A stretch of 64,000 nt of DNA from Alphaproteobacteria bacterium (GCA_020632795.1 JACKEV010000017.1:226072-290071); one strand, 5' to 3'; positions 31,973-42,199 are shown, counted from the first letter of the stretch. Numbers and translations: made by a program. The notes: a model not told the origin generated them from the sequence alone.

Positions 31973-34900
31973 CGCAGACCTCCCAGGGGGGCGAGGGCGC
32001 GCGCAGGCGCGAGGGGTTCAAGGTCGAGCAGGTGGAGGGTGGAGCGGCCGCCGCCGCGGGGCGCGAGGGGGAGAGCGCTCGTCGCCTCGCCGGAGACGGC
32101 CGCCCGGAGCGTCACGCCCTGCGGGAGGGTCATGGCCAGCCGGACCTCGCCGGCCACCGGCGTCACCGGGAGGATGAGGAGCTGGAGGTCTCCCTCCTGC
32201 GCCGTGCGGAGCGGCGCCCGCAGCCGGCCGAGCGGGAGGCTCAGGTCAGTGGGCAGCGCAGGGCGCCCGCCCGGACCCCGGAAGGCCAGCGTGAGGGTGT
32301 CGGGCTCCCCGGCGAAGGACAGCCGGACCACCGGCTGGTCCGCCAGCAGCGCCGCGGCCAGCCGCCGGTGGTCCGCAGCGCCCGCAGGCGCCCAGGCCCG
32401 GACCAGCTCCACCGCTACGCCGTGCCCCAGCCAGGTCAGCGGTCCGCCCGCGCGCAGCACGCTGCCCGAGCGGAAGCCCACCGCCTCGGGGGCCCGCGCA
32501 CCCAGCCCCGTGGCGACCAGCCGCGCCGCGCCCGGGGGGGCGTCCAGGGTCACCGCGCCCGGCGGAACGACCACCTGCCGCAGCAGCCGCCCGCTCCGCC
32601 CGAGGAAGGCCAGCCGGGCGTGCTGCGCGCCCTCGATCCGCGCGACGACGCGGCGATCGTGGGGCAGCGGCAGGCTCAGGTGCCCTCGGGGGGGGAGCGC
32701 GCTGGACCGGGGGACGCGCAGGGCCCGCGCGGCCACGGCGGCGGGGGGCTCCGGCGCCGCCAGGGGGAGGTCCGGCAGCGCAGGCCGGGTCGCCCGCCGC
32801 GCCGCCGCGAACACGCCGCTGGCGTCCACCGCCCCGGTGTCCGGCCGCCGGAAGTTGTTGGCGTCGAAGATGCCCTTGGGCTCGTCGAAGGACGGCTCCG
32901 CCCGCAGCTCCACGCCCACGATGGCGGCGGTGAACGTCGCGTCTGCGTCGGCCTGGGGGGCGCCGTTGCCGTCGACCCCCTCGAACAGCCACAGCGCGCC
33001 GGGCACGTTCTCCACGATGGGGGTGAGCACGAGGCGCTCGGGCTCGTCATCGTCCCAGTCATCCCCGGCGGTGGCCCGGTACTTCAGCACCAGGCGCAGC
33101 GTCGACGCGATGTCCTCGAGCTGACAGGGGCGCGCGTCCAGCCGGATGCCGATGCCATCGCTCCGCGCGCCGTCCCACCACAGGTGGTCACCGTAGCTGC
33201 CCTGCGTGAGCTTGGGGACGGGGGCCTGGCCGGCCCCGAAGACGACCCGGGTGGCCGGCAGGCGGGTCCGCACCTCCAGCAGCGCCCGGGCGGTGAGCTG
33301 GACGGGCCGGTCGGGACTCCACTCCTTCTCGCGCTCGATGTTGGGGTCCGCGGATGCGTCGTAGGCGCCCACCCAGGCCCCGGGGTCGTTCACCTGCCCC
33401 TGGAGGACCCGGGGCTGGATGAGGCCATCCGCGGCGACGTCGCCGACGTCCTCCGTGGCGCCGGCCCCCATCACGTTCTCCAGGAAGAACGTGTCGAAGC
33501 TCTTGGCCTGGATCTGTCGGCGCTCGGCGGCCCCGAAGGAGAACGACACCTCGATCATGTGCCAGCGCACCTTGATCCGCCCGCGCAGGGGGGGCCCGTA
33601 GATGCGCAGCTTCGCGCCGACCCCGCCGCCGACCCAGCCGAGGATGGGCAGCTTGATCTCCCCCTCCAGCCACGCCCCGATGGAGAAGTCGTAGTAGAAG
33701 GGGTCCCAGCTCACCAGGATGTCGACCGTCGCGCCCGCGCTCGCCCGCAGCCAGCTCCGCCGGTGGGAGGCCTCGATCGAGCCGCCGGTCATCACCGCAG
33801 ACGAGGTCAGCGCGAAGTAGGTGCCGCCCTTGATCGTGGTGCGCCGGTCGACCTCCCAGAGGAAGCCCAGCCGGGGCACGTCGGGGTAGTACGACGGCTT
33901 GCGGAACGCGGGGTGGTACCCGCCCACGGTGAAGACGAAGTCGCCGCGCCCGTACCAGTACACCAGGGCGAAGCCGCCGGTGAGCTGAACCTGGTTCTCG
34001 GCGAACAGCCAGGAGTCGTCGGTGAGCTGCGCCCGCAGCGAGATGACCTCGTTGGGGACATCCACCTTGGCGGCCAGGTTCATGGCGAGGTGGGCGATGG
34101 GGGCGTCCTCAGGCAGCTCGGCCGAGGCCGTGCCCACGATCCCGATCTCGACCCCGCTGCCCCAGCGGACATACGCCAGCAGGTTGGAGTGGATCAGCTC
34201 GTAGCTGACGCCCTGGACCCCGAACGCGGCCCAGTGGTGCCCGCGCCGCACCGGCATGGTCTCGTCGATCCGGTTGAGCACCGTGATGGGATCGGCAGGT
34301 TCATCGACGGTCGACGCCACCTCGATCAGCGGGAACTCGTCGACGTCCCCGACCTCAGGCACGGTCAGGTCCCGGTTGTAGCCGAAGCCCCCGGCCAGGC
34401 CCTCCACGCTGTAGATGCCCGGCCCCCCCAGGGCCAGCGGCATCGCGCCGAACACGAACAGGGAGACCTCGCCGTTGTCCATGGCCGAGAAGGCCCCCAA
34501 CGCCGACACCGTCCACCCCGCCGCGCGGAGCTGGCAGAGGCCCTGGTAGTCGCCGTCGTGGTTGCGCAGCGCGCCGGAGAGGGTCACCGCGTCCGCGCTG
34601 TAGTTGATGCCCAGCCCCACCAGGGAGAGCGACCAGCTCAGCGGATCGAGCAGGTCGGTCAGCGCCGCGGTCAGGGTGAGGTCGTCCAGCGAGATGCGGA
34701 GCGCGCCGATGTCCACGCGGCCGTCCACCTTGAGGGACACCGCGTCGCTGTCGGCGGCCACGCCGACCTGCTGGATGTAGAGCGGACCGAAGTCCCGGCG
34801 CACGTTGAACCAGCGCTCGGGCACGCCCCAGTCGCCCAGCCCGACCTCCAGGCCGTCGTTCCAGGCGCCCACGTAGAGGTCGAAGCCCGGGCTGACCGAG

Positions 34901-37900
34901 CCCTGGTCGCTGACCCCCTCCGACAGGAGCGCCACCGCCACCGGATCCGTGTCCCCGCCAGCGAAGATCTCGCCGAGCGGCAGGCCCAGGTCCAGCAGCT
35001 CCAGCGCCCCGCCAGCGTCCACGCTGATGTTGAGGGGATCGGCCAGATCCACGTCCATTCGGGTGATCAGGCGCATCGCCCCCAGGCGGGCCCCGCCGAT
35101 CTCCAGCAGCGGCGAGCCGTCGGCGCGGGCGAGGCCCAGGGCCAGCCCCCGCACGCTCAGGGCCAGCGCGGGCGCGCAGTCCCCGTTGGCATCCTCGTGC
35201 AGCAGGATGAGGGCGACCCCAGCGGACTCCCCCTCCTCCAGGAGCACCGGGTGCTCGACCAGGCTCACGGTGGCCACCAGATCGTCGTCGGCGCCCTCGA
35301 CCAGGGCCAGCTCGCCGTCCAGGGCCAGGGTGACGCCGTAGTCGCCCGAGAGGTCCTCGCCCCCGAGCGGGGACACGGTCAGCGGCCCGAAGGCGAAGCC
35401 GGCCGCGACCTCCGAGAGGGCCCGGAGCGCCACGCAGGGCAGCTCGCCGAGCAGGTCGGCGGGCGCGGGCAGCGGGTCCTCGACCGTCCAGGCGTCCACG
35501 CCGTCGAAGTCGAGCAGGCCGAGGGCCTCCAGCGCGCCGCCAGCGGTCATCGCCCCGCCGGGGAGCAGGGGCAGGCTCAGGACGTCGTGGCCCAGCGCCA
35601 CGGCCGTCCGAAGGGCGAGCGCGCCCAGGATCGGCCCGGCGTCGCCGCTCAGGCTGACGTCGGGCAGCAGCGTGATCGCGCCCCCGCCGGGCAGGCCCAC
35701 CGTCAGCGCCAGGTCGTCCTCGAAGCCCAGGCCCAGCGAGAGCCCCAGGGCCTCCCCGAGGGGGCCGAGCACAGCACCCCCCAGGGTCGCGGCCACCGAC
35801 GGCGCCAGCGCGGCGGTGTGGTAGATCTCGTTGGCCAGGTTCGCGGTCCCGCCGTCCTCCACGCCCACGGTCAGCTCGGCGCCAGCCTCGGCCCGCCCGA
35901 CGCTCAGGACCCACGTGGAGCTGGTCGTCGCGCCGATGCGCAGGGTGACGGTCCAGCCGCCCGCGGTCAGGGTGGCCATGTCGTCGTCGGGGTCGGAGAC
36001 CAGGCCGGTGGCGCCCTCGGCCACCGCGGTGAGCAGCGCCCCCAGCCGCCCGTAGCGCAGCGAGGCCGCCAGCAAGCCCGCGGTGTTCACCGCCCACGCC
36101 CGCCACTGCTGGGACACCGCCGCCGAATTGCCGCCGTCGTACCACAGCCCCTCGGCCTGGAGGAAGGTGGCCCAGGCCGCGCCCCCGGGGAGGGTGGTGC
36201 CCGCCTCGGTGGCCCGCCGGACCACCTCGCCCAGCAGCGAGGTGCCCCCCACCGTGATGAGGTCGACCAGGTCCATCCACTCCGGGCCCCCGGGGAGGAT
36301 GTTCATCGTGCCCGTCGTGGTGTCCGTCTCCTCGTAGTCCACCCACAGGCGGACGACGCCCGCGCTGTCCGCCGAGACGTTGACCACGACCCAGCTCAAG
36401 CCCCCCGCCGCGTCGCTCAGGTCGACGTAGAACGAGGCGGTGGCGGTCGCGGTGGTGACGAAGCGGTCGGGGTCGTCGGGCGCCCCCTGGCCCTCCAGCA
36501 TGTAGACGTCGTCGACGTGCAGGGCGACGTGCAGCCTGGCAGGCAGCGCCTCGTCGGCGGCGCCCTCGGTGCCCAGGCGCACGGTGAGCTTGTGGGGGCT
36601 CGCGTCGCGCACCTCCACCAACACGCCCTCGTCCTCGCCCACCTGCACCGAGGTGTACGCGGTGTGCTCGGTCTCCAGCTCGAGCAGCGCCCCGAAGAAG
36701 GCCTGGGTCAGCTCGACCACCAGCGGCGCGAAGCCGGTGATGGACGCGTCGGTGGAGCGCTCGACGGCCGCGACGACCGTGCCCACCGGGTCCAGGAAGA
36801 GCCCGTCCAGGAAGCCCAGACCCACCCGCTGCTCCCCCTCGACCTCGAAGCGGCGCGCGAGCCCGAGCAACCAGACGAGGTCGCCCGCCGGATCCAGGAC
36901 GCTGAGCAGCTCCTCCAGGCCCCAGGACACCGAGGACGACGCCAGCAGGCGCCCGATCAGCGCGCGCAGGGGCTCGACCCGATCAGCGTCTGCGCCCCAC
37001 AGCTCCAGGGTCTCGGAGAGCCCGTCCACCGGGGTGTCGGCGAGGCCGGGCAGGGAGAGGACCGCCGAGGGCTCCGGCCCTGCGGAGAAGGTGAGCTGGA
37101 TGGCCTCGAAGGGGCCGGGCAGGTTGACGTGGGCGAGCTGGCCCTGGGCCACCCCGACGCCGTCCGCGGTCATGGTGAGGGTGAGGTCCAGAGTGGTCTG
37201 GCCGAAGAGCTCGTCGGCGTCGACCGCGCGCAGGGGCAGGCCGGTCAGGGACAGGCCGAGGGTGCCGTCCTGGTCCAGCCAGGTCTGCAGGGGCAGGTCG
37301 GTCTCCGGGCCCAGGTCCCCGTCGGTGAGGCCCATGGCCGCGCTGAGGTTCCACTGGAGCGAGCCGAGGGTGGCGTCGGCCCCGAACCAGCCGGACAGGG
37401 TCTCGCGGGGGGTGTCGATGAGCGCGCGGAGCATGCCCAGGTCGATCCGCCAGTTGACGTCCAGCAGGCCCGCCGCCGAGACCACGTCCTTGAGCGCCGA
37501 GAGCGCGCCGCCGTACTCCGCCGCGTCGAGCGCGGGCCCGAGCGCCCCCACGGCGGCCTCGAACAGGGGAGAGGGCGCGTCGTCGCCGGTCTGCAGGGTC
37601 AACGTGGCGGCGCTGGCGCCGTCAAAGCAGGGGTCGTGCAGGGTGGCGGCGACCGACCAGCCGTCCGCCCCCTGGGTGAACGAGGCCCGCAGGCTGCGCA
37701 GCCGGGCGCTGGCGGCGGCGTCGCCGACCAGCCAGGCGCCGGGGCGGGAAATCGTAACCTCCAAGGTCACGCCGGACGTCACGGTGACGCCGCCCAGCCC
37801 GGCGAGGTCCGCGCGGACACGCCAGTCCACCGCCACGCCGTCGGCGCCCGGGGCGAGGCCCGGGGGGTGGAGCGAGAGCCCGACGCCCGCGCCGGTGGGC

Positions 37901-40900
37901 TCGGCGCGCTCGAAGGCGTGGTCCTCCCCCAGGCGACGGCGCAGGCCCTCCAGCATCGCCAGCACCGAGGCCCGCAGGTCCGCCACCGCCGGGCCGCAGG
38001 GGAAGTCCAGCACCATCGTGGCCCCGGCCACCGGCAGCGGCGCGCCCGCGTTGAGCAAGCCGAACAGGGTGCGCTCGTCGTGGGGGCGGTCCGGGGCGCT
38101 GTCCCGGGCATCCTCCGCCAGGGTGTAGAGCCAGTGGATGAGGTCGCCCAGCGCGCTGGTCTCGGGCAGGTCCTCCTCGGTCAGGGCGTGGGTGTCCGCC
38201 TCCCACAGCCCGCCCATCGCCTCGATGACCCGCACGGCGTCCCCCCCCGGGCCGGCGAGCTGCGCCATCAGGCCGGTGCCCCAGTGCGGGCTGGCGATGG
38301 CCAGGACCCCGCCCACGTTGACGGGGGCGATGTAGGCGAAGTGGGTGGCCAGGCGCGCGCCCAGCCCGTGGCCCACCAGCGTGACCGCGGCGCCGTTGAA
38401 GTGCCCCACCGCGGCGATGAGCTGGGTGAAGAGGTCGGCGAGGGGGTCGTCCCCCTCCCCGGCCCGCAGCAGCACCCGGTAGCGCAGCAGGTCCGTGGGG
38501 ACCTCGGAGAGATCGATCTGCGCGACCGGCACCCCGGCCTCCCGCAGGCTCAGCGTGCCCATGTCCCCGTCGAGGTCGTGGTCCGCCCAGACGTCCTCGT
38601 CCTCGCCGGGCAGCACGATGAACAGCGCGGGCGCGGGCACCACGCCGCCCTTGAGGGCGTTGACCGCCCACACGGCGGTGGGGTGGGCGCGGGCCGACAG
38701 CACGTCGGTGTCCGTGAGCACCTCCACCTGGAACCCGACGCCGACCTGGCTGGCCTGGGTGGCCATCCCGTCGGTCTCGGTGAGCCAGGTCTCCAGCGCG
38801 GAGAACGCCGCGGCGAGCCCGTCGATCCCCAGCGCCTCCACGGCGGCGGCGGCCGGGGTGGCGGGGGCGAGGGTCGCGACAGCCTGGGCGATCTCTTCCC
38901 AGGTCAGGGCGTCGACGTGGCGGCGGGCCTCCTCGGCGTCGTCCGAGGCCAGCGCCAGCGCCCGCTGCGCGCCGATGGGGGCCGAGGCCCAGGCCAGGTC
39001 CACCGCGCCGCCGGGCAGCCAGGCCTGCCCGTCCAGCCGGGGCCGGGGGCCGTCCGGGGTCACCCAGGTGAGCAGCGACACCGCGCCGCTGTCCAGGGGC
39101 GCGGACCAGGGGACCGCGGCCGTGCCGAGGCCGCTGACGGCGACGCGCTCCGGCCAGGCCACGGTGTGGCCGCTGATGGACCAGCCCAGATCGGGCCGGG
39201 TCAGGTCGGGGGCCTCCGCCCGCAACAGCGACGCCAGCCAGCGGGTCGCGGTCACGCCGTGGGGCGCCCCGGTGACCGAGCTGGCCGCGACGAGCGTCCC
39301 CAGGTGGTCGAACAGGAAGGGCAGCGGGTCCTCCAGCCACGCATCCAGGGACACGGCGTCCCCCTGCTGGAGGAAGCCGGGCCAGTCCACCGGCAGCCCG
39401 AAGAAGCCGTTGGCGAGGCTCAACCGCCCGGGGAGCATCCGGGTCGGGTCACCCTCCGGCCAGGTGAGGTCGTGGAGGAGCGCGATCCATCGCCGGGCGG
39501 ACTCCCCCTGCAGGTCCAGGCCGGTCGGGTCGGCGGCGAGCCCCAGCAGCGCAGAGAGGCCCATGCCCAGGGAGCCACCCCGGTGCTCCAGGTGCGCGCC
39601 CGCGACCACCGAGGCGAGGCGCAGCAGGATCGGCGAGAGCGAGGCGTCCACAGACACGCCGTCGGCGCCCACGGCGATCCGCAGGTCGTCCAGCGGCACC
39701 GAGAAGCCGCTGACGTCGTCCTCGTCCAACGGGTCGTCCCCGTACTCGGGCACCAGCCCGGTCTGGGCGATGCGCTCCGGGGTCGCCCAGATGTCGCCGG
39801 TGAGGTCGAAGTAGTTCTCGTAGGGCACCCTGCCCCAGGCCACCCGCGGCGATAGCAGCGCCAGCTCCAGCCGGATGCCCTGCTCCGGGCTCCAGGACAG
39901 CGAGGCGGTGGCCCGCTCGGCCGAGGCCTCCAGCGGCCCCATCGAGGCGGTCAGCCCCTCGCCGTAGACCAGGTCCACGCGGCCGGACAGCGGCGCGCGC
40001 ACGGCCACCGCCTCGGGATCGGCGGGCAGGTCGACGTCGAACAGCGTGGCGGACAGGACCGCCCACACCGCGCGGCTCGACGACACGGTGCGCTGCGCCG
40101 CGATGGACCGCAGCCCGACGACCACCCCGTAGCCGTCCCCGCGCGCCTCCCGGTAGAGGGTCAGCGCGGGCGCCAGGTTGTCGGCGAACAGGGGCACCAG
40201 CCAGGGGTCGGCCTCGATGCCGGAGCCCGCGACCGTGGCGACCTCCAGCGCCTGCTCGGCGTCCGCGCCGTCCAGGCCCAGGGGGAAGAGCAGCGGCAGC
40301 AGCGCCTCGGCGAGCACCTCGGCCATCGCGGGCGGGTCCACCGGGTCGCCGTTCGCGTCCACCGCGACGCCGTCCTCGTCGAGGGTCGGGATCTCCGCCC
40401 CGGCGACCGCCACGTCGTTGACCACCTTGTGGTCGATGAGGTCGAACCAGTAGCGCGCCAGGGCGGCGGCCGGGCCGAGCAGCCAGTGGCGCACCTCGGG
40501 CAGCGGCGGCTCCGACGGCGGCGCCACGAGCCCGATGAGCATGCCGAGCCGGCGCGCGCTGTCCGAGAGGGCCGCGTCGCCGAGCAGCTCCTCCAGCCGG
40601 TCGAGCAGCGCGTCCTCCAGCCCGTCGCCGATGCTCTCCAGGGCGTCGGTCAGGCGCACCAGCTCGCGGACGCGGTCCGGACTCTCGTCGGTGAAGGCCA
40701 CGTCCCGGAGCTTGAAGATGGGGACCACGGTGTGGCCGGCCGCGACGCCGTCGCTCAGCACCTCGCGGACCTCCACGCCCAGCTCCGCCCCCGCGATGGA
40801 CAGGTCCGTGCCGGCGAGCGCCGCGTCGTGGATGAGCCGCACCGACGCGCTGGGGAGCCCCCGCGGCGCGCCGTCGCCGGTGAGGGGCAGGGAGAGCGCC

Positions 40901-41949
40901 CAGGCGTCCAGGGCCACGGTGTTGTCCCCGCTCGCCCAGCCCACGCGCACCCCCAGCCACAGCTCCCGGCGTCCCGCCGACGCCACCACCCGGGCGCACA
41001 GCGCCGTGGTCAGGTCCGGCAGGGCGCCCAGCGGCGCGAGGGTCGCCCGCCAGACGTCCGCCTCGTCGTCCCAGGCCACCGCGGCCGGCAGCTCCCCCAA
41101 CAGCAGCGCACACAGCGCGGAGAGCGCCTCCTCCAGGGCCTCGTCCACCAGCCGGGTGAGCCAGAGGTCCAGGCCCGCGCGCCGCCCCTCCAGCAGCAGC
41201 GCCAGCGCCTCGGCGGAGGGCACCAGCGCGGGGTCCAGCCCCGCGACCGCCAGCACGCCCCCCAGCGCCTCGGACAGGATCCCCACCGCCAGGCGGCGGG
41301 CCTCGACGGCCAGGTCCCCGGCGGCGTCGCTGGAGAGATCCTGCGCCTGGCCGCTCCCGAAGTCGACGCCGATCAGCCGCACGGCGAAGCTGTCCTCGGT
41401 CCCGGTGATCCCGACGCCCTGGAGGGTCACGCTGTGCGCGCCGTCGCTCACGGAGAACCCGCCGTCCTCATGGCGCAGGACGGCGTCCACCTCCACGGCG
41501 ACCGCGCCGTCCAGCAGCGGCTGCGGGTCCGCCTCGCCCCACCCGATGTACGTGGAGCACAGCGGCACCCGCAGAGACCCGGATAGCGTGACGTCGGCCG
41601 AGAGCGCCAGGTCCCCGCTCAGCTCCAGCAGGAAGCGCATCCGCGACGCCTGCTCGTCCAGCTCCGTCACCAGGTACAGCGGCGTCTCCCCCAGCCGCAC
41701 CCGGCCGGGCTGGGGGTCCTCCTCGCCCGCGAACCCCGAGATCAGCGTCGTCAGCGCGTTGATGCGCGTCTCGTTGGCGAACAGGTAGCGGGCCCCGGCG
41801 TTGTTGTACCCCCAGGGGTCGGTCAGCCAGAAGGGCTCGAACTGGACGTTCTCCCCGCCGGTGTACGACGTGAAGAAGCCGGCGGCGATCCCCGCGGCGT
41901 CCAGCAGCGCGGTCCGGGTCTCGTCCTGCAAGGTGGGGTCGACGGCCAT
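31969..41949 (-). CDS. Giant protein (3326 aa) with DUF6603-like region, first gene of the giant-protein operon
   Basis: The start is the ATG with GGAGGA 7 nt upstream. No signal peptide. A long series of beta-rich modules with recurring LSL/VDV-type strands fills residues 1-2380. Around 1190 lies a lipase-like segment (VTLVGHGLGARLATH, then IASPHWGTG), but the nucleophile Ser of GxSxG is Gly, so it is probably inactive as a hydrolase. Residues about 2380-2820 match the plan of DUF6603: FVFGAMPLALGGPGIYSVEG, GGFGYNRDL and EFPLIEV, ending in amphipathic strands. The C-terminal 400 residues are Ala/Pro/Leu/Arg-rich. DUF6603 proteins are large and uncharacterised. It leads the operon and is divergent from the STAND regulator. 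It may be one of the largest proteins of the genome. Confidence 0.9.
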   Translation of the reverse strand: MAVDPTLQDETRTALLDAAGIAAGFFTSYTGGENVQFEPFWLTDPWGYNNAGARYLFANETRINALTTLISGFAGEEDPQPGRVRLGETPLYLVTELDEQASRMRFLLELSGDLALSADVTLSGSLRVPLCSTYIGWGEADPQPLLDGAVAVEVDAVLRHEDGGFSVSDGAHSVTLQGVGITGTEDSFAVRLIGVDFGSGQAQDLSSDAAGDLAVEARRLAVGILSEALGGVLAVAGLDPALVPSAEALALLLEGRRAGLDLWLTRLVDEALEEALSALCALLLGELPAAVAWDDEADVWRATLAPLGALPDLTTALCARVVASAGRRELWLGVRVGWASGDNTVALDAWALSLPLTGDGAPRGLPSASVRLIHDAALAGTDLSIAGAELGVEVREVLSDGVAAGHTVVPIFKLRDVAFTDESPDRVRELVRLTDALESIGDGLEDALLDRLEELLGDAALSDSARRLGMLIGLVAPPSEPPLPEVRHWLLGPAAALARYWFDLIDHKVVNDVAVAGAEIPTLDEDGVAVDANGDPVDPPAMAEVLAEALLPLLFPLGLDGADAEQALEVATVAGSGIEADPWLVPLFADNLAPALTLYREARGDGYGVVVGLRSIAAQRTVSSSRAVWAVLSATLFDVDLPADPEAVAVRAPLSGRVDLVYGEGLTASMGPLEASAERATASLSWSPEQGIRLELALLSPRVAWGRVPYENYFDLTGDIWATPERIAQTGLVPEYGDDPLDEDDVSGFSVPLDDLRIAVGADGVSVDASLSPILLRLASVVAGAHLEHRGGSLGMGLSALLGLAADPTGLDLQGESARRWIALLHDLTWPEGDPTRMLPGRLSLANGFFGLPVDWPGFLQQGDAVSLDAWLEDPLPFLFDHLGTLVAASSVTGAPHGVTATRWLASLLRAEAPDLTRPDLGWSISGHTVAWPERVAVSGLGTAAVPWSAPLDSGAVSLLTWVTPDGPRPRLDGQAWLPGGAVDLAWASAPIGAQRALALASDDAEEARRHVDALTWEEIAQAVATLAPATPAAAAVEALGIDGLAAAFSALETWLTETDGMATQASQVGVGFQVEVLTDTDVLSARAHPTAVWAVNALKGGVVPAPALFIVLPGEDEDVWADHDLDGDMGTLSLREAGVPVAQIDLSEVPTDLLRYRVLLRAGEGDDPLADLFTQLIAAVGHFNGAAVTLVGHGLGARLATHFAYIAPVNVGGVLAIASPHWGTGLMAQLAGPGGDAVRVIEAMGGLWEADTHALTEEDLPETSALGDLIHWLYTLAEDARDSAPDRPHDERTLFGLLNAGAPLPVAGATMVLDFPCGPAVADLRASVLAMLEGLRRRLGEDHAFERAEPTGAGVGLSLHPPGLAPGADGVAVDWRVRADLAGLGGVTVTSGVTLEVTISRPGAWLVGDAAASARLRSLRASFTQGADGWSVAATLHDPCFDGASAATLTLQTGDDAPSPLFEAAVGALGPALDAAEYGGALSALKDVVSAAGLLDVNWRIDLGMLRALIDTPRETLSGWFGADATLGSLQWNLSAAMGLTDGDLGPETDLPLQTWLDQDGTLGLSLTGLPLRAVDADELFGQTTLDLTLTMTADGVGVAQGQLAHVNLPGPFEAIQLTFSAGPEPSAVLSLPGLADTPVDGLSETLELWGADADRVEPLRALIGRLLASSSVSWGLEELLSVLDPAGDLVWLLGLARRFEVEGEQRVGLGFLDGLFLDPVGTVVAAVERSTDASITGFAPLVVELTQAFFGALLELETEHTAYTSVQVGEDEGVLVEVRDASPHKLTVRLGTEGAADEALPARLHVALHVDDVYMLEGQGAPDDPDRFVTTATATASFYVDLSDAAGGLSWVVVNVSADSAGVVRLWVDYEETDTTTGTMNILPGGPEWMDLVDLITVGGTSLLGEVVRRATEAGTTLPGGAAWATFLQAEGLWYDGGNSAAVSQQWRAWAVNTAGLLAASLRYGRLGALLTAVAEGATGLVSDPDDDMATLTAGGWTVTLRIGATTSSTWVLSVGRAEAGAELTVGVEDGGTANLANEIYHTAALAPSVAATLGGAVLGPLGEALGLSLGLGFEDDLALTVGLPGGGAITLLPDVSLSGDAGPILGALALRTAVALGHDVLSLPLLPGGAMTAGGALEALGLLDFDGVDAWTVEDPLPAPADLLGELPCVALRALSEVAAGFAFGPLTVSPLGGEDLSGDYGVTLALDGELALVEGADDDLVATVSLVEHPVLLEEGESAGVALILLHEDANGDCAPALALSVRGLALGLARADGSPLLEIGGARLGAMRLITRMDVDLADPLNISVDAGGALELLDLGLPLGEIFAGGDTDPVAVALLSEGVSDQGSVSPGFDLYVGAWNDGLEVGLGDWGVPERWFNVRRDFGPLYIQQVGVAADSDAVSLKVDGRVDIGALRISLDDLTLTAALTDLLDPLSWSLSLVGLGINYSADAVTLSGALRNHDGDYQGLCQLRAAGWTVSALGAFSAMDNGEVSLFVFGAMPLALGGPGIYSVEGLAGGFGYNRDLTVPEVGDVDEFPLIEVASTVDEPADPITVLNRIDETMPVRRGHHWAAFGVQGVSYELIHSNLLAYVRWGSGVEIGIVGTASAELPEDAPIAHLAMNLAAKVDVPNEVISLRAQLTDDSWLFAENQVQLTGGFALVYWYGRGDFVFTVGGYHPAFRKPSYYPDVPRLGFLWEVDRRTTIKGGTYFALTSSAVMTGGSIEASHRRSWLRASAGATVDILVSWDPFYYDFSIGAWLEGEIKLPILGWVGGGVGAKLRIYGPPLRGRIKVRWHMIEVSFSFGAAERRQIQAKSFDTFFLENVMGAGATEDVGDVAADGLIQPRVLQGQVNDPGAWVGAYDASADPNIEREKEWSPDRPVQLTARALLEVRTRLPATRVVFGAGQAPVPKLTQGSYGDHLWWDGARSDGIGIRLDARPCQLEDIASTLRLVLKYRATAGDDWDDDEPERLVLTPIVENVPGALWLFEGVDGNGAPQADADATFTAAIVGVELRAEPSFDEPKGIFDANNFRRPDTGAVDASGVFAAARRATRPALPDLPLAAPEPPAAVAARALRVPRSSALPPRGHLSLPLPHDRRVVARIEGAQHARLAFLGRSGRLLRQVVVPPGAVTLDAPPGAARLVATGLGARAPEAVGFRSGSVLRAGGPLTWLGHGVAVELVRAWAPAGAADHRRLAAALLADQPVVRLSFAGEPDTLTLAFRGPGGRPALPTDLSLPLGRLRAPLRTAQEGDLQLLILPVTPVAGEVRLAMTLPQGVTLRAAVSGEATSALPLAPRGGGRSTLHLLDLEPLAPARALAPLGGLR

Positions 41950-41980
41950 GGGGGCTTCCTCCTGCGTCCGGGTCACGCTC

Positions 41981-42002
41981 GCGAGGGGCACGGGTCCCTC
42001 GC
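41981..42002. promoter_or_regulatory. Leader hairpin upstream of the giant-protein operon
   Basis: GCGAGGG (41981-41987) pairs with CCCTCGC (41996-42002) around an 8-nt loop, 32 nt upstream of the operon's ATG. It would lie in the 5' leader of the minus-strand transcript and has no U-tract, so attenuation or mRNA protection is more likely than termination. Confidence 0.45.
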
Positions 42003-42009
42003 CGGCACC

Positions 42010-42041
42010 GCCGGGCGCTCACCCCTCGTGGGTCGCCCGGC
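42010..42041. promoter_or_regulatory. Strong second leader hairpin
   Basis: GCCGGGCG (42010-42017) pairs with CGCCCGGC (42034-42041), and inside it ACCC (42021-42024) pairs with GGGT (42030-42033), giving a 12-bp stem with a 3-nt bulge and 5-nt loop. It lies between the operon start and the palindromes next to the regulator. Without a U-tract on either strand, a terminator is unlikely. Confidence 0.5.
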
Positions 42042-42134
42042 TTACCTCCACCCTGACCCCGGCTCGCGCGGATGCCCCGCAACAGAAGGTGACGACCTGT
42101 GTCTGAAGCCGATCGCATCTGCGTCGACGTGCGT

Positions 42135-42146
42135 CTGTCGTGACAG
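42135..42146. promoter_or_regulatory. Palindrome CTGTC-GT-GACAG, candidate operator
   Basis: Perfect 5-bp arms around GT, about 86 bp upstream of the regulator's ATG. It shares TGTC/GACA arms with the palindrome at 42200-42216, so both may bind the same regulator. Confidence 0.4.
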
Positions 42147-42199
42147 AGACGATGACCTCGACGGGCCGGACAGCCCCCGGTCCGCTCGGGGCAATATCC

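Noticed and set aside
32032..39855. Very long open frame on the plus strand opposite the 3326-aa gene (2607 codons)
   Set aside because: It is the antisense of a GC3-biased gene; the product is a His/Gly/Arg/Gln-rich string with no domains and poor start signal. Such antisense frames are usual at this GC content.
31969..41949. A functional lipase inside the DUF6603 giant
   Set aside because: The nucleophile Ser is replaced by Gly and no substitute Ser is adjacent.
18573..41949. Assigning the giant operon to a Tc toxin, T6SS or contractile injection system
   Set aside because: No sheath, tube, AAA+ ATPase, VgrG/PAAR or Rhs core could be recognised; size alone is not evidence.
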